A DNA stretch of 64,000 nucleotides from Pyrrhosoma nymphula (GCA_963573305.1 OY754338.1:16180192-16244191), one strand, 5' to 3'; counted from the first letter of the stretch, positions 23,801-33,965 are shown. Made by a program: numbers and translations. The notes: a model not told the origin generated them from the letters alone.

Positions 23801-26345
23801 ACGTTAACATATCTTATCAATCCTCTTGGGGATTTCTGGGTCGGTTGAGTCCATCCCAGAACTCCCGAAACGTCGTCTCCACCTATCCATCCTCCCACAG
23901 CTCCCAGGAAGGATTTAATCATACTTCTCCTGTGTGATTCCTTCCGAGTTTTTTAGGGTTCTACTATGGTCTCCTGGGTTGTGAGATCAATAAAAATAAG
24001 ATGCACGTTTACATATCTTAAACATTTTCTTGTGGATTTCTGAGCCGGTTGAGACCATCCCAGAATTCCCAAAATATCGTCTCCACTTGCCCCATCTCCC
24101 ACAGCCACCCCGGAAGGATTTCATCATACTCCTCGTGTGTGTCTCCTCCTGGGTTTTGTAGGGCTCTACTATGGTCTCCTGGGAGGTGGGATCAGTAAAA
24201 ATAAGATGCACGTTAACATATCTTAACAATCTTGTTGGGGATTTCTGGGCCGGTTGAGTCCATCCCAGAACTCCCAAAATAAGTCCATCCCTGAACTCCC
24301 AAACTATCGTCCCCAACTTACCTTCCTGTCACAGCCACACCGGTATGATTTCATCGTACTCCTTCTGTGTCTCTCCTCCTGGGTTTTGTAGGTTCCACTT
24401 CAATATCCTGGGTTGTGGGATCAATAAAAATAAGATGCACGTTAACATATCTTAACAATCTTGTTCGGAATTCTGGGCCGGTTGAGTTCATCCCAGAACT
24501 CCCAAAACATCGCCTCCACCTGCCCCTCCTCCTACAGCCACCCCGTAAGGATATCATCATACACGTCCTGTGTGTCTCTTCTTGGGTTTTGTAGGTTCCA
24601 CTAAGGTGTCCTGGGTAGTGAGATCTATAAAAATAAGATGAACGTTAACATATCTTAACATTCTTGGAGATTTCTGGGCCGGTTGAGTCCATCCCAGAAC
24701 TCCCAAAACACCGTCTACACCTGACCCTCCTCCCGCAGCCAACCCGGAAGGATTTCATCGTACTCCTACTGTGTGTCTCCTCCCGGGTTTCGTTTGGTTC
24801 CACTGTGGTGTCCTGGGTAGAGAGATCATTAAAAATAAGATGAACGTTAACATATCTTAACATTCTTGGAGATTTCTGGGCCGGTGGAGTCCATCCCAAA
24901 ACTCCCAAAATATCGTCTTCACCTGACCCTCCTCCCACAGCCAACCCGGAAGGATTTTATCGTACTCCTACTGTGTGTCTCCTTCCGCATTTCGTTTGGT
25001 TCCACTGTGGTCTCCTGGGTTGTGAGATCAATAAAATAAAGATGCACGTTTACATATCTTAACAATCTTCTTTGGGATTTCTGGTCCGGTTGAGTCCATC
25101 CCAGAACTCCCAAAACACCTTCTACACCTGCCCCTCCTCCCAAAGCCACCCCGGAAGGATTTCATCATACTCCTCCTGTGTGTCTCCTCTTGGGTATTGT
25201 TGGGTTCCACTGTAGTATCCTGGGTTGTGAAGTAATAAAAATAAGATGCACGTTAACATATCTTAACAATCTTCTTGGGGATTTCTAGTCCTGTTGGGAC
25301 CATCCCAGAACTCCCAAAGTATCGTCTCCACTTACCCTCCTCCCACAGCCACCCCGGAAGGATTTCATCGTACTCCTCCTGTGTGTCTCCTCCCGGGTTT
25401 TATTTAGTTCCACTTCGGTCTCCTTGGTTGTGAGATCAATACAAATAAGATGGACATTAACATATTTAAACAAGCTGGTTGGGAATTTCTGGGCCGGTTG
25501 AGTCCATCCTAGAACTCGTGAAACATCGTCTGCACCTCCCCCTCCTCCCACAGCCACCCCGGAAGGATTTTATCATATTCCACCTGTGTGTCTCCTCTTG
25601 GGTTTTGTAGGGTTCTAGTATGGTCTCCTTTGTGTTGTAAGATCAATAAAAATAAGATGCACATTAACATATCCTAATCATCTTGGGGATATTTGGGCTG
25701 GTTAGACCATCCCAGAATTTCCAAAATATCGTATCCACCTGACCCTACTCCCACAGCCACCCCGGAAGGATTTCATCATACTCCTCCTGTGTGTCTCCTC
25801 CTGGGTTTTGTAGGTTTCACTGCGGTCTCCTGGGTTGTGAGATCAATAAAATTAAGATGCACGGTAACATAACATTTCAATCTTCTTGATGATTTTAGGC
25901 CGGTTGAGACCATCCCAGAACTCCCGAAACATCGTCTCTACCTCCCCATTTCATACAGCCACCCCGGAAGGATTTTATCATATTCCACCTGTGCGTCTCC
26001 TCCTGGTTTTTATAGGGTTCTAGTATGGTCTCCTGTGTTGTGAGATCAATAAAAATAAGATTAACGGTAACGTAACTTATCAATTTTTTTTGAGGATTTT
26101 GGGCCGGTTGAGTCCATCCCAGAGTTCCCGAAACTTCGTCTCCCCCTCCTCCCTCAGTCACCCCGGATGGATGTCATCATATTCCTTTTGTGTGTCCCTC
26201 CTGGGTTTTGTAGGGTTCCACTTTGGTCTCCTGGGTTGTGAGATCAATAAAAATAAGATGCACGGTAACGTGTCTTAACAATCATTTTTGGGTTTTCTGG
26301 GCCGGTCTAGTCAATCCCGGAACTTCCGAAACATCGTCTCCACCT
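17880..26345. repeat. Satellite array, about 205-bp unit, about 41 copies, with higher-order structure
   Basis: The phrase 'gtgagatcaataaaaataag' recurs at about 18011, 18216, 18421 and 18624 and so on, giving a unit of 203-205 bp. Each unit also has 'gccggttgagtccatcccag', 'ccaccccggaaggatttcat' and 'tgtgtgtctcctcctgggtt'. Units are diverged but alignable. Variant units recur in blocks: the 17.88-20.5 kb series reappears at about 22.2-25.6 kb, offset by about 4.3 kb at its start and about 5.2 kb at its end. The difference is explained by an extra run of near-identical units (about 23.2-23.9 kb, 'ggctctactatggtctcctg'). Shortened units occur near 20.64 and 21.43 kb. The unit length is not a multiple of three; the roughly 100-codon minus-strand frames that recur are satellite by-products, not genes. 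Confidence 0.95.
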
Positions 26346-26797
26346 GATTCACAGGTCCTTTTCAGGATATTAGACACTGTGGTTTTTCCTAGCCTATACT
26401 GATAAGATAAGCTAATAATACTGTCACCTGCTGCAAGGTACCTATTAAGGAATGTAAAACTTGTTAGAATTATCATTGATTCTTTCCCTTCTAATACGCT
26501 TTTAACTTTCTGATGCCAAAAACTTGAATTGTACCTTAAGGTCACACTCAGCCTTTCGGCTGGTGACACAGCTTCCTGGATCATCGAAATTTTTGTGATG
26601 GATGGCCCCACAACATTTAACAGCGTGTCGAACATTTCCACAGTCATCCTGTGGAAATTTTTGAATGACTCATGGTCCCTTAACCTCATCTCCTGAACAA
26701 GGTTATGATGATGCCCTTGCTGCCTTCTCTCTTCATTAAGCGGGCGAACCCACCACCTTTTCGCCTCTGGTTGTCTTCTTCTTTTTCTTAAAAGCAA
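26346..26797 (-). pseudogene. PIF/Harbinger transposase N-terminal fragment
   Basis: The minus strand reads RRQPEAKRWWVRPLNEERR, HNLVQEMRLRDHESFKNFHR, MTVEMFDTLLNVVGP, AVSPAERLSVTLRY and LAAGDSIISLSYQYRLGKTT, the standard N-terminal half of HARBI1/ALP1-like nucleases. A 93-bp insert at 26442-26534 interrupts RY/LA. It begins GTACAA and ends TTAATAG, so it looks like an unspliced intron; it is a multiple of three without stops and keeps the frame open. The frame then runs straight into satellite sequence after ILKRTCES, so the catalytic DDE half is absent. The fragment marks the right boundary of the satellite array. Confidence 0.8.
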
Positions 26798-27230
26798 TAA
26801 CGCCTGAGCAGCTCATCGCCAATATTCCTCGTGAACATTTATTATCCTTCCTTAACTGCACAATAACAGGAAAAATTAGAAGCAGTGTAATTCAGAGGCT
26901 AATTAAAAGAAATAAGTCTTAGCAGGATTAGAAACTGATATTAGCAATGACAACCATGCAGCAGACGAGCCATCCCTTGTCATTCACTTATAATCGCCGA
27001 GACAAGTTTCGGCTTAAAAAGGTTCGAAACAACAGATGTTAAATAAAGTGCTGGACAGACTCTCCGACACGGTTTTTAAAAGTATATCAATACCAGAGCG
27101 TAATAAAATGTGACGTTAAAAAAATTACCCGGGTGAGATTCGAATTGAGAGTGCTAACCACTAGGCCCCGACAGCATATACGAATGACACATATAAATAT
27201 TGATAGCGTGCCCACAGCATGGTATGTTCT
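26798..27230. other. Spacer with a tRNA-like SINE-head fragment
   Basis: Around 27123-27172 the reverse strand has a box-A-like run (TAGTGGTTAGCACTC) and a B-box-like GATTCGAAT nearby. This resembles the head of a tRNA-derived SINE. Nothing else was recognised. Confidence 0.35.
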
Positions 27231-27537
27231 TGCCTTTAATTTAAGTTATTTTAACTCATATGATTCTTAATAATGTTCCCGAGGGTCATATTCACACGCA
27301 AAAACTATCACTATGTACATATATGAAGTCTCACTTCATAATTTGGGGGAAAATGGCACAAAAATCGTAAATTAAGAGAAATATTTTGGACGTGCTTCAG
27401 TGTCCTATTCGCCTGCCCAGAGTCCACAGCGTAAAAATAATGTCTTGAAAAAGAAAATATAAACCTGTGGGGCGCGAACTGGCATACCTCATTCCCGGAG
27501 TTGACAGCGCTAACCACTAGTTTACGACGCTGCTAAT
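27231..27537 (-). repeat. tRNA-derived SINE-like element, copy 1
   Basis: On the minus strand a tRNA-like head (CTAGTGGTTAGCGCTGTCAA and AGTTCGCGCCCC, 27535-27465) is followed by a body. The body is repeated almost unchanged at 27848-28032: both have 'cataatttggggg', 'tggcacaaaaatcgtaaatt' and 'tcagtgtc'. The head and body arrangement fits a tRNA-derived SINE, but I cannot assign a family name. Confidence 0.5.
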
Positions 27538-27547
27538 AAACAAATGA

Positions 27548-27746
27548 GAAGAGAATGGTTTTTCGGGTTTCCATCCGCGTTTATCCATTTTTGGTGGACA
27601 AAATTTGGCTACCGTTCCAGCTAGCTTCCTCAGGACCGTTGTCAGGTCAAGCCAACGGACCTGAGGAAGCTATCTGGAACGCTGTTGAAATATTGTCCAC
27701 CAAAAATGGATAGACGCGGATGGAAACTCGAAAAACCATTCTCTTC
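27548..27746. repeat. Inverted repeat with about 90-bp arms, PLE-like
   Basis: The left arm begins 'agaagagaatggtttttcg' and the right arm ends 'cgaaaaaccattctcttc'. The arms meet around 'tcctcagg...cctgagga' (27630-27670). Both contain 'tccatttttggtgga' or its complement. The motif CCTGAGGAAGCT next to the turn is the kind found at Penelope-like termini. The whole could fold into one long hairpin. Confidence 0.7.
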
Positions 27747-27847
27747 ATCAACAAAACTCCGCGGAAGCCTTCAAGAAAACAAATGAGAAATACGGAATTT
27801 TATATCCTAAGGAATGCGTCACCACGGAATGGCATTACATGTTTGCC

Positions 27848-28032
27848 TCCTATTTGAGTTATTTTAGGCGCAAATGGTTCTTCATAATGTTCCCAAGGGT
27901 CTTTTTTACACACAAAAACTATGACTGTTTACATATATCGAGTCACACTTCATAATTTGGGGGGAAACTGGCACAAAAATCGTAAATTATGATACATATT
28001 TGGAACGTGATTCAGTGTCTTCTTCGCCTGGG
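27848..28032 (-). repeat. SINE-like body, copy 2
   Basis: A second copy of the body described at 27231-27537, in the same orientation and about 617 bp downstream. The tRNA-like head is not recognisable here. Confidence 0.6.
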
Positions 28033-28548
28033 ACGTTTGTGAGGGAAATTTGTACATTAAGTTCTTATTACGCGAATAAATGACGTTAGGTTAATATCAA
28101 GCTTGGTATCAATGATTTAATGGAATGCTTATATTATCAATGAACGCTAAAATACACTATTGAAAGTTTTTCATAAAGTACGAACTGAGGGATTTTCCTT
28201 GTTTATCTTTCAACGCTAGAAAAATTTTATCGTTAATTTCAACCATAATATACCTCGTACAGCCTACAAACGTATTTATCAATTTATAGCAAAATAGTAC
28301 TAATATCCTGAGAGGTGAAATTGCAACAATAAACAATTATATGTTTATTAAATAATATCATGCCTTACGAGGTGCTGCTGCACGAACGCTGACGCTGACA
28401 TGAAAACGGGGTAATTGTTTTAAGGCACAAGCACCGTCGCAACGACGCAAAAACGGCCACATGAAATTAAGGTATTCGTTAATGAGGGTTATTCAAAGTT
28501 TTCAAAAGTTTCCAACTGCTCTCTTGAAACTAATTCACGGCGGTCGTT
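28033..28548. other. Unassigned AT-rich spacer
   Basis: No gene or repeat was recognised. It may be the 3' region of the PLE fragment that follows on the minus strand. Confidence 0.3.
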
Positions 28549-28800
28549 TCATAATTTTAGGATATTCATTGTGAAATCACTCCTGTGGCTGCTACATATT
28601 AAGTGTTGAGCAAAATTACTTTTGTCCTCTTTGATGTTTTCATAAGCACTTAAATGTTCTTTTCTCCTGACACAGAAGCTTCTACCTGCCTGCCCCACGT
28701 AGACACCATTGCAATCGCTGCATTTCAATGAATATATTCCACATCGGTGTAATTGCTCTGTTGGGTTCTTACATTTTACTATCAGCTTCCGGAGAATGGC
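28549..28800 (-). pseudogene. Penelope-like element fragment: GIY-YIG endonuclease domain
   Basis: Reading the minus strand from 28800 gives AILRKLIVKCKNPTEQLHR, CGIYSLKCSDCNGVYVGQAG, RSFCVRRKEHLSAYENIKE and FAQHLICSSHRS, then a stop at 28549. GIYSLKC...VYVGQAG...R.KEH is the GIY-YIG nuclease signature as used by Penelope-like retroelements, at the extreme C-terminus. The upstream reverse transcriptase is missing. The fragment is cut at 28801 by the Harbinger insertion. No frameshift is seen inside the fragment. Confidence 0.75.
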
Positions 28801-28970
28801 ATTAAGGAGCGTTCACACCGAGGTAGCAGTGGCAAGTGGCGTGGCACGCTGCGTGGCATGTCGCATGCTACGCAGCGTGTAGCGTGGCGAGTGTTCACAT
28901 CAAAGTAGCACTGGCAGAGTGGCATGCTCCTCCAGCACGTAATATGCGTCGAGGATGTCGTCCGGTGAAG

Positions 28971-29485
28971 ATGGATATAATGCTGCTCTGTGCATTATTA
29001 GTGAAAAGAAAAAGGAGGAAACAAAGAAGATTTTGGGTTCATCCATATTTAAAATGTAATGTGGATGATCATAGCGTCTATCTGATTTCAAAACATATTT
29101 CATAGCGCCCGTTTCCGCGGAGGATTTTAACAAATGAACGACGGATCTATAATTACAGAATTTCAAGGGCCAGAAAGAGTGTTGAATGTGCTTTTGGGAT
29201 TCTTGTCTCGAAATTTAGAATTTATGAGACACCCATTCCAGTAATCCAGATAAGGTTAAAAATATAGCCAAAGCAGCCTGCGCGTTGCATAATTTTATTA
29301 GGATCCATGATGGAGTGTATTCTAAACCATCAAGTATTGATGAAAAATTTAATGTTTGTGAACATCTTGTACCAATTTGTCATGGACGCCATAGCGTGGA
29401 GGCTGTACAATTACGAGAAAGACTGTGTTCTTACTTTAGTCTTCCAGAAAACTCTCTTCCTTGGCAAAATAAAAACTGCTTGTAA
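28971..29485 (+). pseudogene. Harbinger transposase, deleted: N-terminus joined to C-terminus
   Basis: The start at 28971 reads MDIMLLCALLVKRKRRKQRR and then FWVHPYLK, the family N-terminus. By about 29140 the sequence is already at the C-terminal block: RISRARKSVECAFGILVSKF, then RIYETPIPV, KAACALHNFIR and the end LPENSLPWQNKNC. The central DNA-binding and DDE region, several hundred residues, is missing. Small frame changes separate the two parts. Confidence 0.75.
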
Positions 29486-29877
29486 ATGCTTTCTACTTTC
29501 ACTAACCGCAGATTAAATCATTCTTGTTCTGTTTTGTATTTACAAATGGTATTTTGATTAAAATATGTCTTACTCCAAAAACATGTTAGTTCATGAAACT
29601 TCATTGCATACGAAAAAAAATCATCGGCATATTTTCAGGAAAATTCGGCATCATAAAAATATCTCAGCATCGGACGCTTATAATTGATCCCTAATTAACT
29701 ATTTTATTCCAAATTTTTAGTTTAAAATTTCAATACAATTTATACATAAAAGGGGCATATTAGACTTTAGATACGAAATTAATATCAGGCGAGAGTCATG
29801 TCCTATAAATATGTTCCTTGATCAAAACTTTAACTTTATAAAAATATACATTGAAGCAATAATTGACTCACCAGTTC

Positions 29878-30167
29878 CGTCCATTTCCTCGGCTACAGAA
29901 TGCCAAGCTCGGTCTTGCACATAACGATCGCGATATTCTGTAGATCTAAAATCGTACAGACAATCGTATATTTCTTTACTGACTGGACAAACTTAGAGAT
30001 GAATTCCTCGTCGTCCCTCGTTTCTGAAGCACAGCACAAAGATTTAACCTTCAGAAACTCCAGGGTAGGTGGCGATGCAGACTGACGCTGCGTGGCAAAT
30101 ATAGGTTGGGTTCTATCGCTTCGCGTGGCACGTTGCATGCATCGTCGCGCCACTCCTGTGCGGACGA
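29878..30167 (-). pseudogene. Harbinger accessory MADF-domain protein, first exon remnant
   Basis: From an ATG at 30167, close to the right TIR, the minus strand reads MSSSAQEWRDDACN. Then come EEFISKFVQSVKKY and, after a one-base frame change, LYDFRSTEYRDRYVQDRAWH and SVAEEMDGTG. The frame then meets a GTGAGT donor. The pattern YDxxxxxYRDRxxxxxAW is the MADF DNA-binding fold used by Harbinger second proteins. Later exons are absent. Confidence 0.65.
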
Positions 30168-30267
30168 ACTCATTTGATTACATTGGTTATAAAGTAAGTG
30201 CCACGCAGCGTGCCACGCCACTTGCCACGCAGAGTGCCACTGCTACCTCGGTGTGAACGCTCCCTTA

Positions 30268-30400
30268 AGACATGCAAGAAACAAGTGGGCAAGTTGATGC
30301 TAAGGTGGAAGGGTCCTTACACTATCTCGCGTTTCTTAACACCAGTAACGGTATCCTTGGCGGATATGAAGAATGGGTAGTTCTATCAGAGATATTAAGC
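30268..30400 (+). pseudogene. LTR-retrotransposon integrase C-terminal fragment
   Basis: KQVGKLMLRWKGPYTISRFL then TPVTVSLADM resembles the integrase C-terminal segment of gypsy-type elements (PRWEGPYxIxxxLSPVxYxL). The fragment starts at the Harbinger insertion and stops after about 35 codons. No flanking pol sequence was recognised. Confidence 0.4.
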
Positions 30401-30734
30401 CAACTGAAGCCATGCCCCAATTCTCTGTAGGAAGCAGGGACTGATGTGTTTTTAGTTTTCTCGCAGGAACAAGCTCGGCAGTTTGGAGATACGGGGCCCT
30501 TGCGGAGTATGTGCCTTGGCAACGACACAAATTCAAGAGTGGCGGTCTGGGAGGTTGGCAAATCGGCCAACGAGAGGCGCCACTAATGTTTCGTTTTCCT
30601 GTACGACGACCCTGGAACGGCAGTGGGTGTGCAAAGGACCCTAATTCGACAAGGATCGAGAAGAGACCTCGAGTTGGAAGGGAGGATGACAAGCACGGGG
30701 ATCCGTCTTCGTCGAAGGCACAATCTCTTCATAT

Positions 30735-31260
30735 CGTGATTGTTATTTTATTTGTTAGTCTACCTAGTATTGTTCGAGAAGGAGGAGCAGGAAATAAAAA
30801 AAATCCACCGCTATCCGTTTCATTAATGGTAGATTTGATCCACATGGTTTTCATATTAAGCCATAGAAATGCCTTTGTGGAGAGGGGATTTTGCATAAAC
30901 AAAGAATTTACTATCGAAAACCAACTCACACAGACACTGGTCGCGCAAAGGCAGGTGTACGGCACCGTGAATTTGGCCGGCGGAATTCTTTATTGTGGAA
31001 ATTAGCGACAAGATGAATTCAAGAGTGCGACTTGCGCGTGTAGAGTATGAAGAGGCGCGAAGGGGGACAGCGAAAGAAGACAAGGAAAAGATACAAAAGA
31101 GAAGAGATGAAAGAAGACAAGGAAAAGATACAAAAGATGAAAGAATGATTGGGGAAGAAGTTAAAGAATTAAGAGCCAAGAAAACCGGACGTTTGCTAGA
31201 AAACCAATTGGAGTGCAACGCTATCGACGAGAGGCTGAGAGCACTATGTGGCCGTATATA
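30735..31260 (+). pseudogene. Fragment of an uncharacterised repeat-associated protein
   Basis: One frame (to 31005) contains LSHRNAFVERGFCINKEFTI and ENQLTQTLVAQRQVYGTV. A second (30995-31261) has ARVEYEEARRG, a Lys/Glu/Arg-rich helix and KAKK-like ELRAKKTGRLLENQ. I recall the phrase 'SH..A.VERGFS.NK' from insect proteins that have a transposase-like C-terminus, possibly hAT-related, but I cannot name the family. The break between frames near 31000 suggests a frameshift or an intron (GTGGAAATTAGC at the junction). Confidence 0.4.
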
Positions 31261-31261
31261 G

Positions 31262-31590
31262 CATTTCTGTGAGGTTGTGGTTAGGTACGTTCTATGTCCA
31301 CATCCCTGAACTTTTTGTTTGATGTGTCAGTTTAAATTTGACACCATATTTGAACTTTCATTTGACTGCAATTAAGTTAACAAGTTCCTGCTTTTTACTG
31401 TTATTACATTTACAAAGTTACAGTTTTTGTAAGTGATCATTGTTAATACTTTTTGTTTGATGTGTCAATTTGTATGACACCATATTTTGACTTTTATTTG
31501 ACTGTAATTAAGTTTACAAGCTACTGAACGTTTTTCGTAGATTTTCGCAATTCATTTTAATTTTGAACAACAGATCGCATAGGTAAAATC
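31262..31590. other. AT-rich spacer with a local duplication
   Basis: 'ctttttgtttgatgtgtca' with 'tttgacaccatatttgaact' (about 31310-31360) is repeated about 140 bp later ('actttttgtttgatgtgtca', 31448). Both precede 'tttgactg(c/t)aattaagtt'. This is probably a duplicated PLE 5'/3' segment next to the GIY-YIG fragment. Confidence 0.5.
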
Positions 31591-32115
31591 ATGAAGAAGC
31601 ATAACATCATTACAAGATTTAACACCACCTCCAAACTTTATGATCATCTTAGAGGAGCTAAAGATCCATTATCTCCCACAATGTTTGAAGGCATATACGA
31701 AATTTTCTATAGTTGCGGAAAATCATATGCTGGCCAGACAAAGAGAGCCATAGGATGCAGACTGAAGGAACACGAACGGGCTATTCGGAAGAAAGATTGG
31801 TGTATCACTCTGCCGTGGCTGAGCACACACTTTTAGAAGGTCACAGTATTGACATCAAAAGGGCGAAAGACTTATGTTAAGAAATTAGCTACTATCCACG
31901 GATCATCAGGGAAGCCATTGAAATATAAAAAAAAGACCTAAAAACCTTAACAGAGAAGATGGCTACAAACTTCCTTATACGTGGAAAAGACTTCAAAAAC
32001 TAAAGTATTAATTAATCATGCTGCACATAATAACAGCTTAAGTTTGTTTATTTATTTTTCATTGTTGATTTAGAATGCCTGACGAAGCCGGCAGAATAGC
32101 ACGGCGAAACTGTTG
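31591..32115 (+). pseudogene. Penelope-like element 3' part: GIY-YIG domain and tail
   Basis: The 81-codon frame contains GIYEIFYSCGKSYAGQTKRA and RLKEHERAI, a GIY-YIG endonuclease block of a PLE different from the one at 51670. The frame is lost after about 31836 (FLKT-type tail regions are visible only with shifts). The tail ends with a ribozyme-like core at 32079-32110. Reverse-transcriptase sequence is absent. Confidence 0.75.
32079..32110 (+). ncRNA. Hammerhead-ribozyme-like core in PLE tail
   Basis: CTGACGA (32079-32085) is followed by a possible stem II, GCCG (32087-32090) pairing with CGGC (32102-32105), then GAAAC (32106-32110). This is the CUGANGA-stem-GAAA order of hammerhead cores. 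PLEs are known to carry such motifs. Stems I and III were not resolved. Confidence 0.45.
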
Positions 32116-32404
32116 CTAAAAAAAGTTTAGTTTAATCGCAGAAATCCAAAATATACTTACCAAAATTTACAAGCTATAGTTTTTTCTATGTGTTCATTGT
32201 AAATAAATATGTTATAAAATGAATTTAAATATATTTTTAAAAAGAATTTTGTATTTTATAAACTCTTACCCCTCAAAAATGTTATGCAATGATCGAAAGG
32301 AGAGTGTGAAAAAGTCAGGGGAAATGAGGATTTTTCTCAGGGAAAAGTAAGGGAATTTGAATTCGGGAATCTTTTTACAACCCTCTTCCGGAAAGAGACC
32401 GAGG
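32116..32404. other. AT-rich spacer
   Basis: No feature was recognised. Confidence 0.3.
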
Positions 32405-32620
32405 TGGTCCCATGGGCGGATCTCTCGCACCGGGACTAGACTTTGGAAATGGCAGCGTTGATGGCGGTGGTGATCGCTGCGCATTGCGCGTCAATGTCTT
32501 CTGATTATTTCAGTTTTCTCTCCCACTCGGTTTGGAAGTGGTCCGTTAGTTCATGCCTGAAGATGTCCCAATTTGCTTTTCCGTAATCTCTGTTCCTCTT
32601 TGCGGGGAGTATTGTTGGGC
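32405..32620 (-). pseudogene. Non-LTR retrotransposon fragment (endonuclease-RT linker)
   Basis: The minus strand reads KRNRDYGKANWDIFRHELTD then HFQTEWERKL. After a stop it continues SEDIDAQCAAITTAINAAIS. The phrase Y-x-K-A-N-W-x-x-F-R and the IDxQ...I..AI..A pattern are typical of the linker between the endonuclease and reverse transcriptase in Jockey/CR1-like LINEs. The rest of the element is missing. Confidence 0.5.
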
Positions 32621-33965
32621 TTGGTGTTATTGTTAAAAGAATAGGTTAATTGTCCTAGTAACATTTGCTCCTATGGGGCAAGATTTTACATATCAACATA
32701 TCTTAGTTCCGATAAGAAATACAATTGTAAACAAAATACATTACATTCAAATATTGATCTCAATTCTTCAGAGATGAAAACATATTTTACAAATGAAGGG
32801 AAACGAAAAGTGTGTGTGTTATTTAGCACATTAATATAATTGACTGGTAAAAATATAAAAGATATGAGTGTTATAACTTAGGATTAACAATAGTAAAAAA
32901 ATACGTCTCATGCAAATGTTGGTCTCAATTTTCCAAAAATATAACATATTGTACAAATAAAGGGAATTTCAAAATTTTGTGTTATCTAGGACATTATATA
33001 ATTGTAATTAAAATATAAAAGCAACTAGTATTATAACTTATACCATATTTGCTTGAACCACAAACAATTTAAACCAATGACATACAGATTTCTATGTTAT
33101 AACAGTGCATGTTGCTATAACATAAAAATCGGAAGTGCACGGCGGTGTATGGCCAAATATTCGCTCGAGGTCAACTTTCCAGTGCGCTTATAGCTGGGAC
33201 CTCGGGGGACTGCCGTCCATTTCTGGAGCTCTCCCAAACACGCAAATCCAATTTGTGATTCGGCACAACATTTTGGTGCTGAAACATGGCCTTGTCTCCA
33301 GCCCCCGTTTTTTATTTATTCCCCAGTTTCCCTTTGTCAAATATCGTTCCCATTAAAAAGTTTTCCCGACCAACTTCTCCTTTCCATCACTCAAGTTCTT
33401 TTTTTCCTCTTCTTCTTTTTTTTAGAATCCGCGAGCATTCCAACCTTTTCATTTCGCGGGGCATTGCCTCCTGTGCTCGAAACCCTTTGAAGTGACTTCT
33501 GGCAATTCCATAAGCTGCCTCGACTCAACCCTAGGATAAGTTGCCTCGCCTTTCTTGGCAAAGCTTTTCCATCAAATCCTCCCTCGCATTCCTTTGCCTC
33601 TTTTGTATTTCTCTCCGTTTGATATCCTTGCCGTCTTACTTGCATCTTAGATTTTTCGTCTTTTTATTATAAGATCCTTTTCTTCTACAATATTTCCTTC
33701 CTTTGAGACTCCATGCTTCTTTTGAACTATTTTTTACTTCCATCTGCTTTTCTCCCTATGCCTTCATTATTTTGTTTCGTATACTAAGATCAAAGATTAT
33801 TCCAGTATACTTTGAAATGCCAACTGACATTTTGTTCTTGTCAATTATTCCTCTTTGACAGAATTTACTCTCGTTGCTTTTTCTTCGAATAAGTCGGTCA
33901 TGCATGTAGGATGCCGTAAAAACTGGAAAAATATATAGTACTGATGCTCGATTATGATTACCACT
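32621..33965. other. Unassigned region containing a 165-bp imperfect tandem duplication
   Basis: Sequence from about 32745 ('caaatattgatctcaatt') recurs at about 32910 ('caaatgttggtctcaatt'), with 'acaaatgaaggga'/'acaaataaaggga' and 'ataaaa...gttataactta' also repeated. Identity looks around 70%. A minus-strand frame at 33645-33391 has no recognised domain. Pyrimidine-rich tracts lie at about 33300-33430. Confidence 0.5.

Larger units (their letters stand above)
28805..30264. mobile_element. Internally deleted PIF/Harbinger transposon with TIRs and TTA target duplications
   Basis: The left end 'aggagcgttcacaccgaggt' followed by 'agcagtggc' is matched in inverse at the right end ('gccactgctacctcggtgtg' then 'aacgctccc'), with a one-base length difference. 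TTA flanks both sides (28802-28804 and 30265-30267), which is the Harbinger target preference. Subterminal sequence is dense in GTGGCACGC-type repeats at both ends. Inside are remnants of both expected Harbinger genes in convergent arrangement. At 1.46 kb it is too short to be autonomous. Confidence 0.85.

Noticed and set aside
17880..26345. About 40 overlapping frames of 60-138 codons in the satellite (for example GWTQPAQKSPRGLLRYVNVH on the minus strand)
   Set aside because: They recur with the 205-bp unit, appear in several frames, break every unit because the length is not a multiple of three, and have no start or domain logic. They are satellite by-products.
17880..26345. CRISPR-like array
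   Set aside because: Units are about 205 bp, continuous and diverged, without unique spacers; the context is eukaryotic.
27465..27537. A tRNA gene
   Set aside because: Box-A and box-B-like phrases are present, but no cloverleaf could be drawn and a repeated body follows, so it is a SINE-like head.
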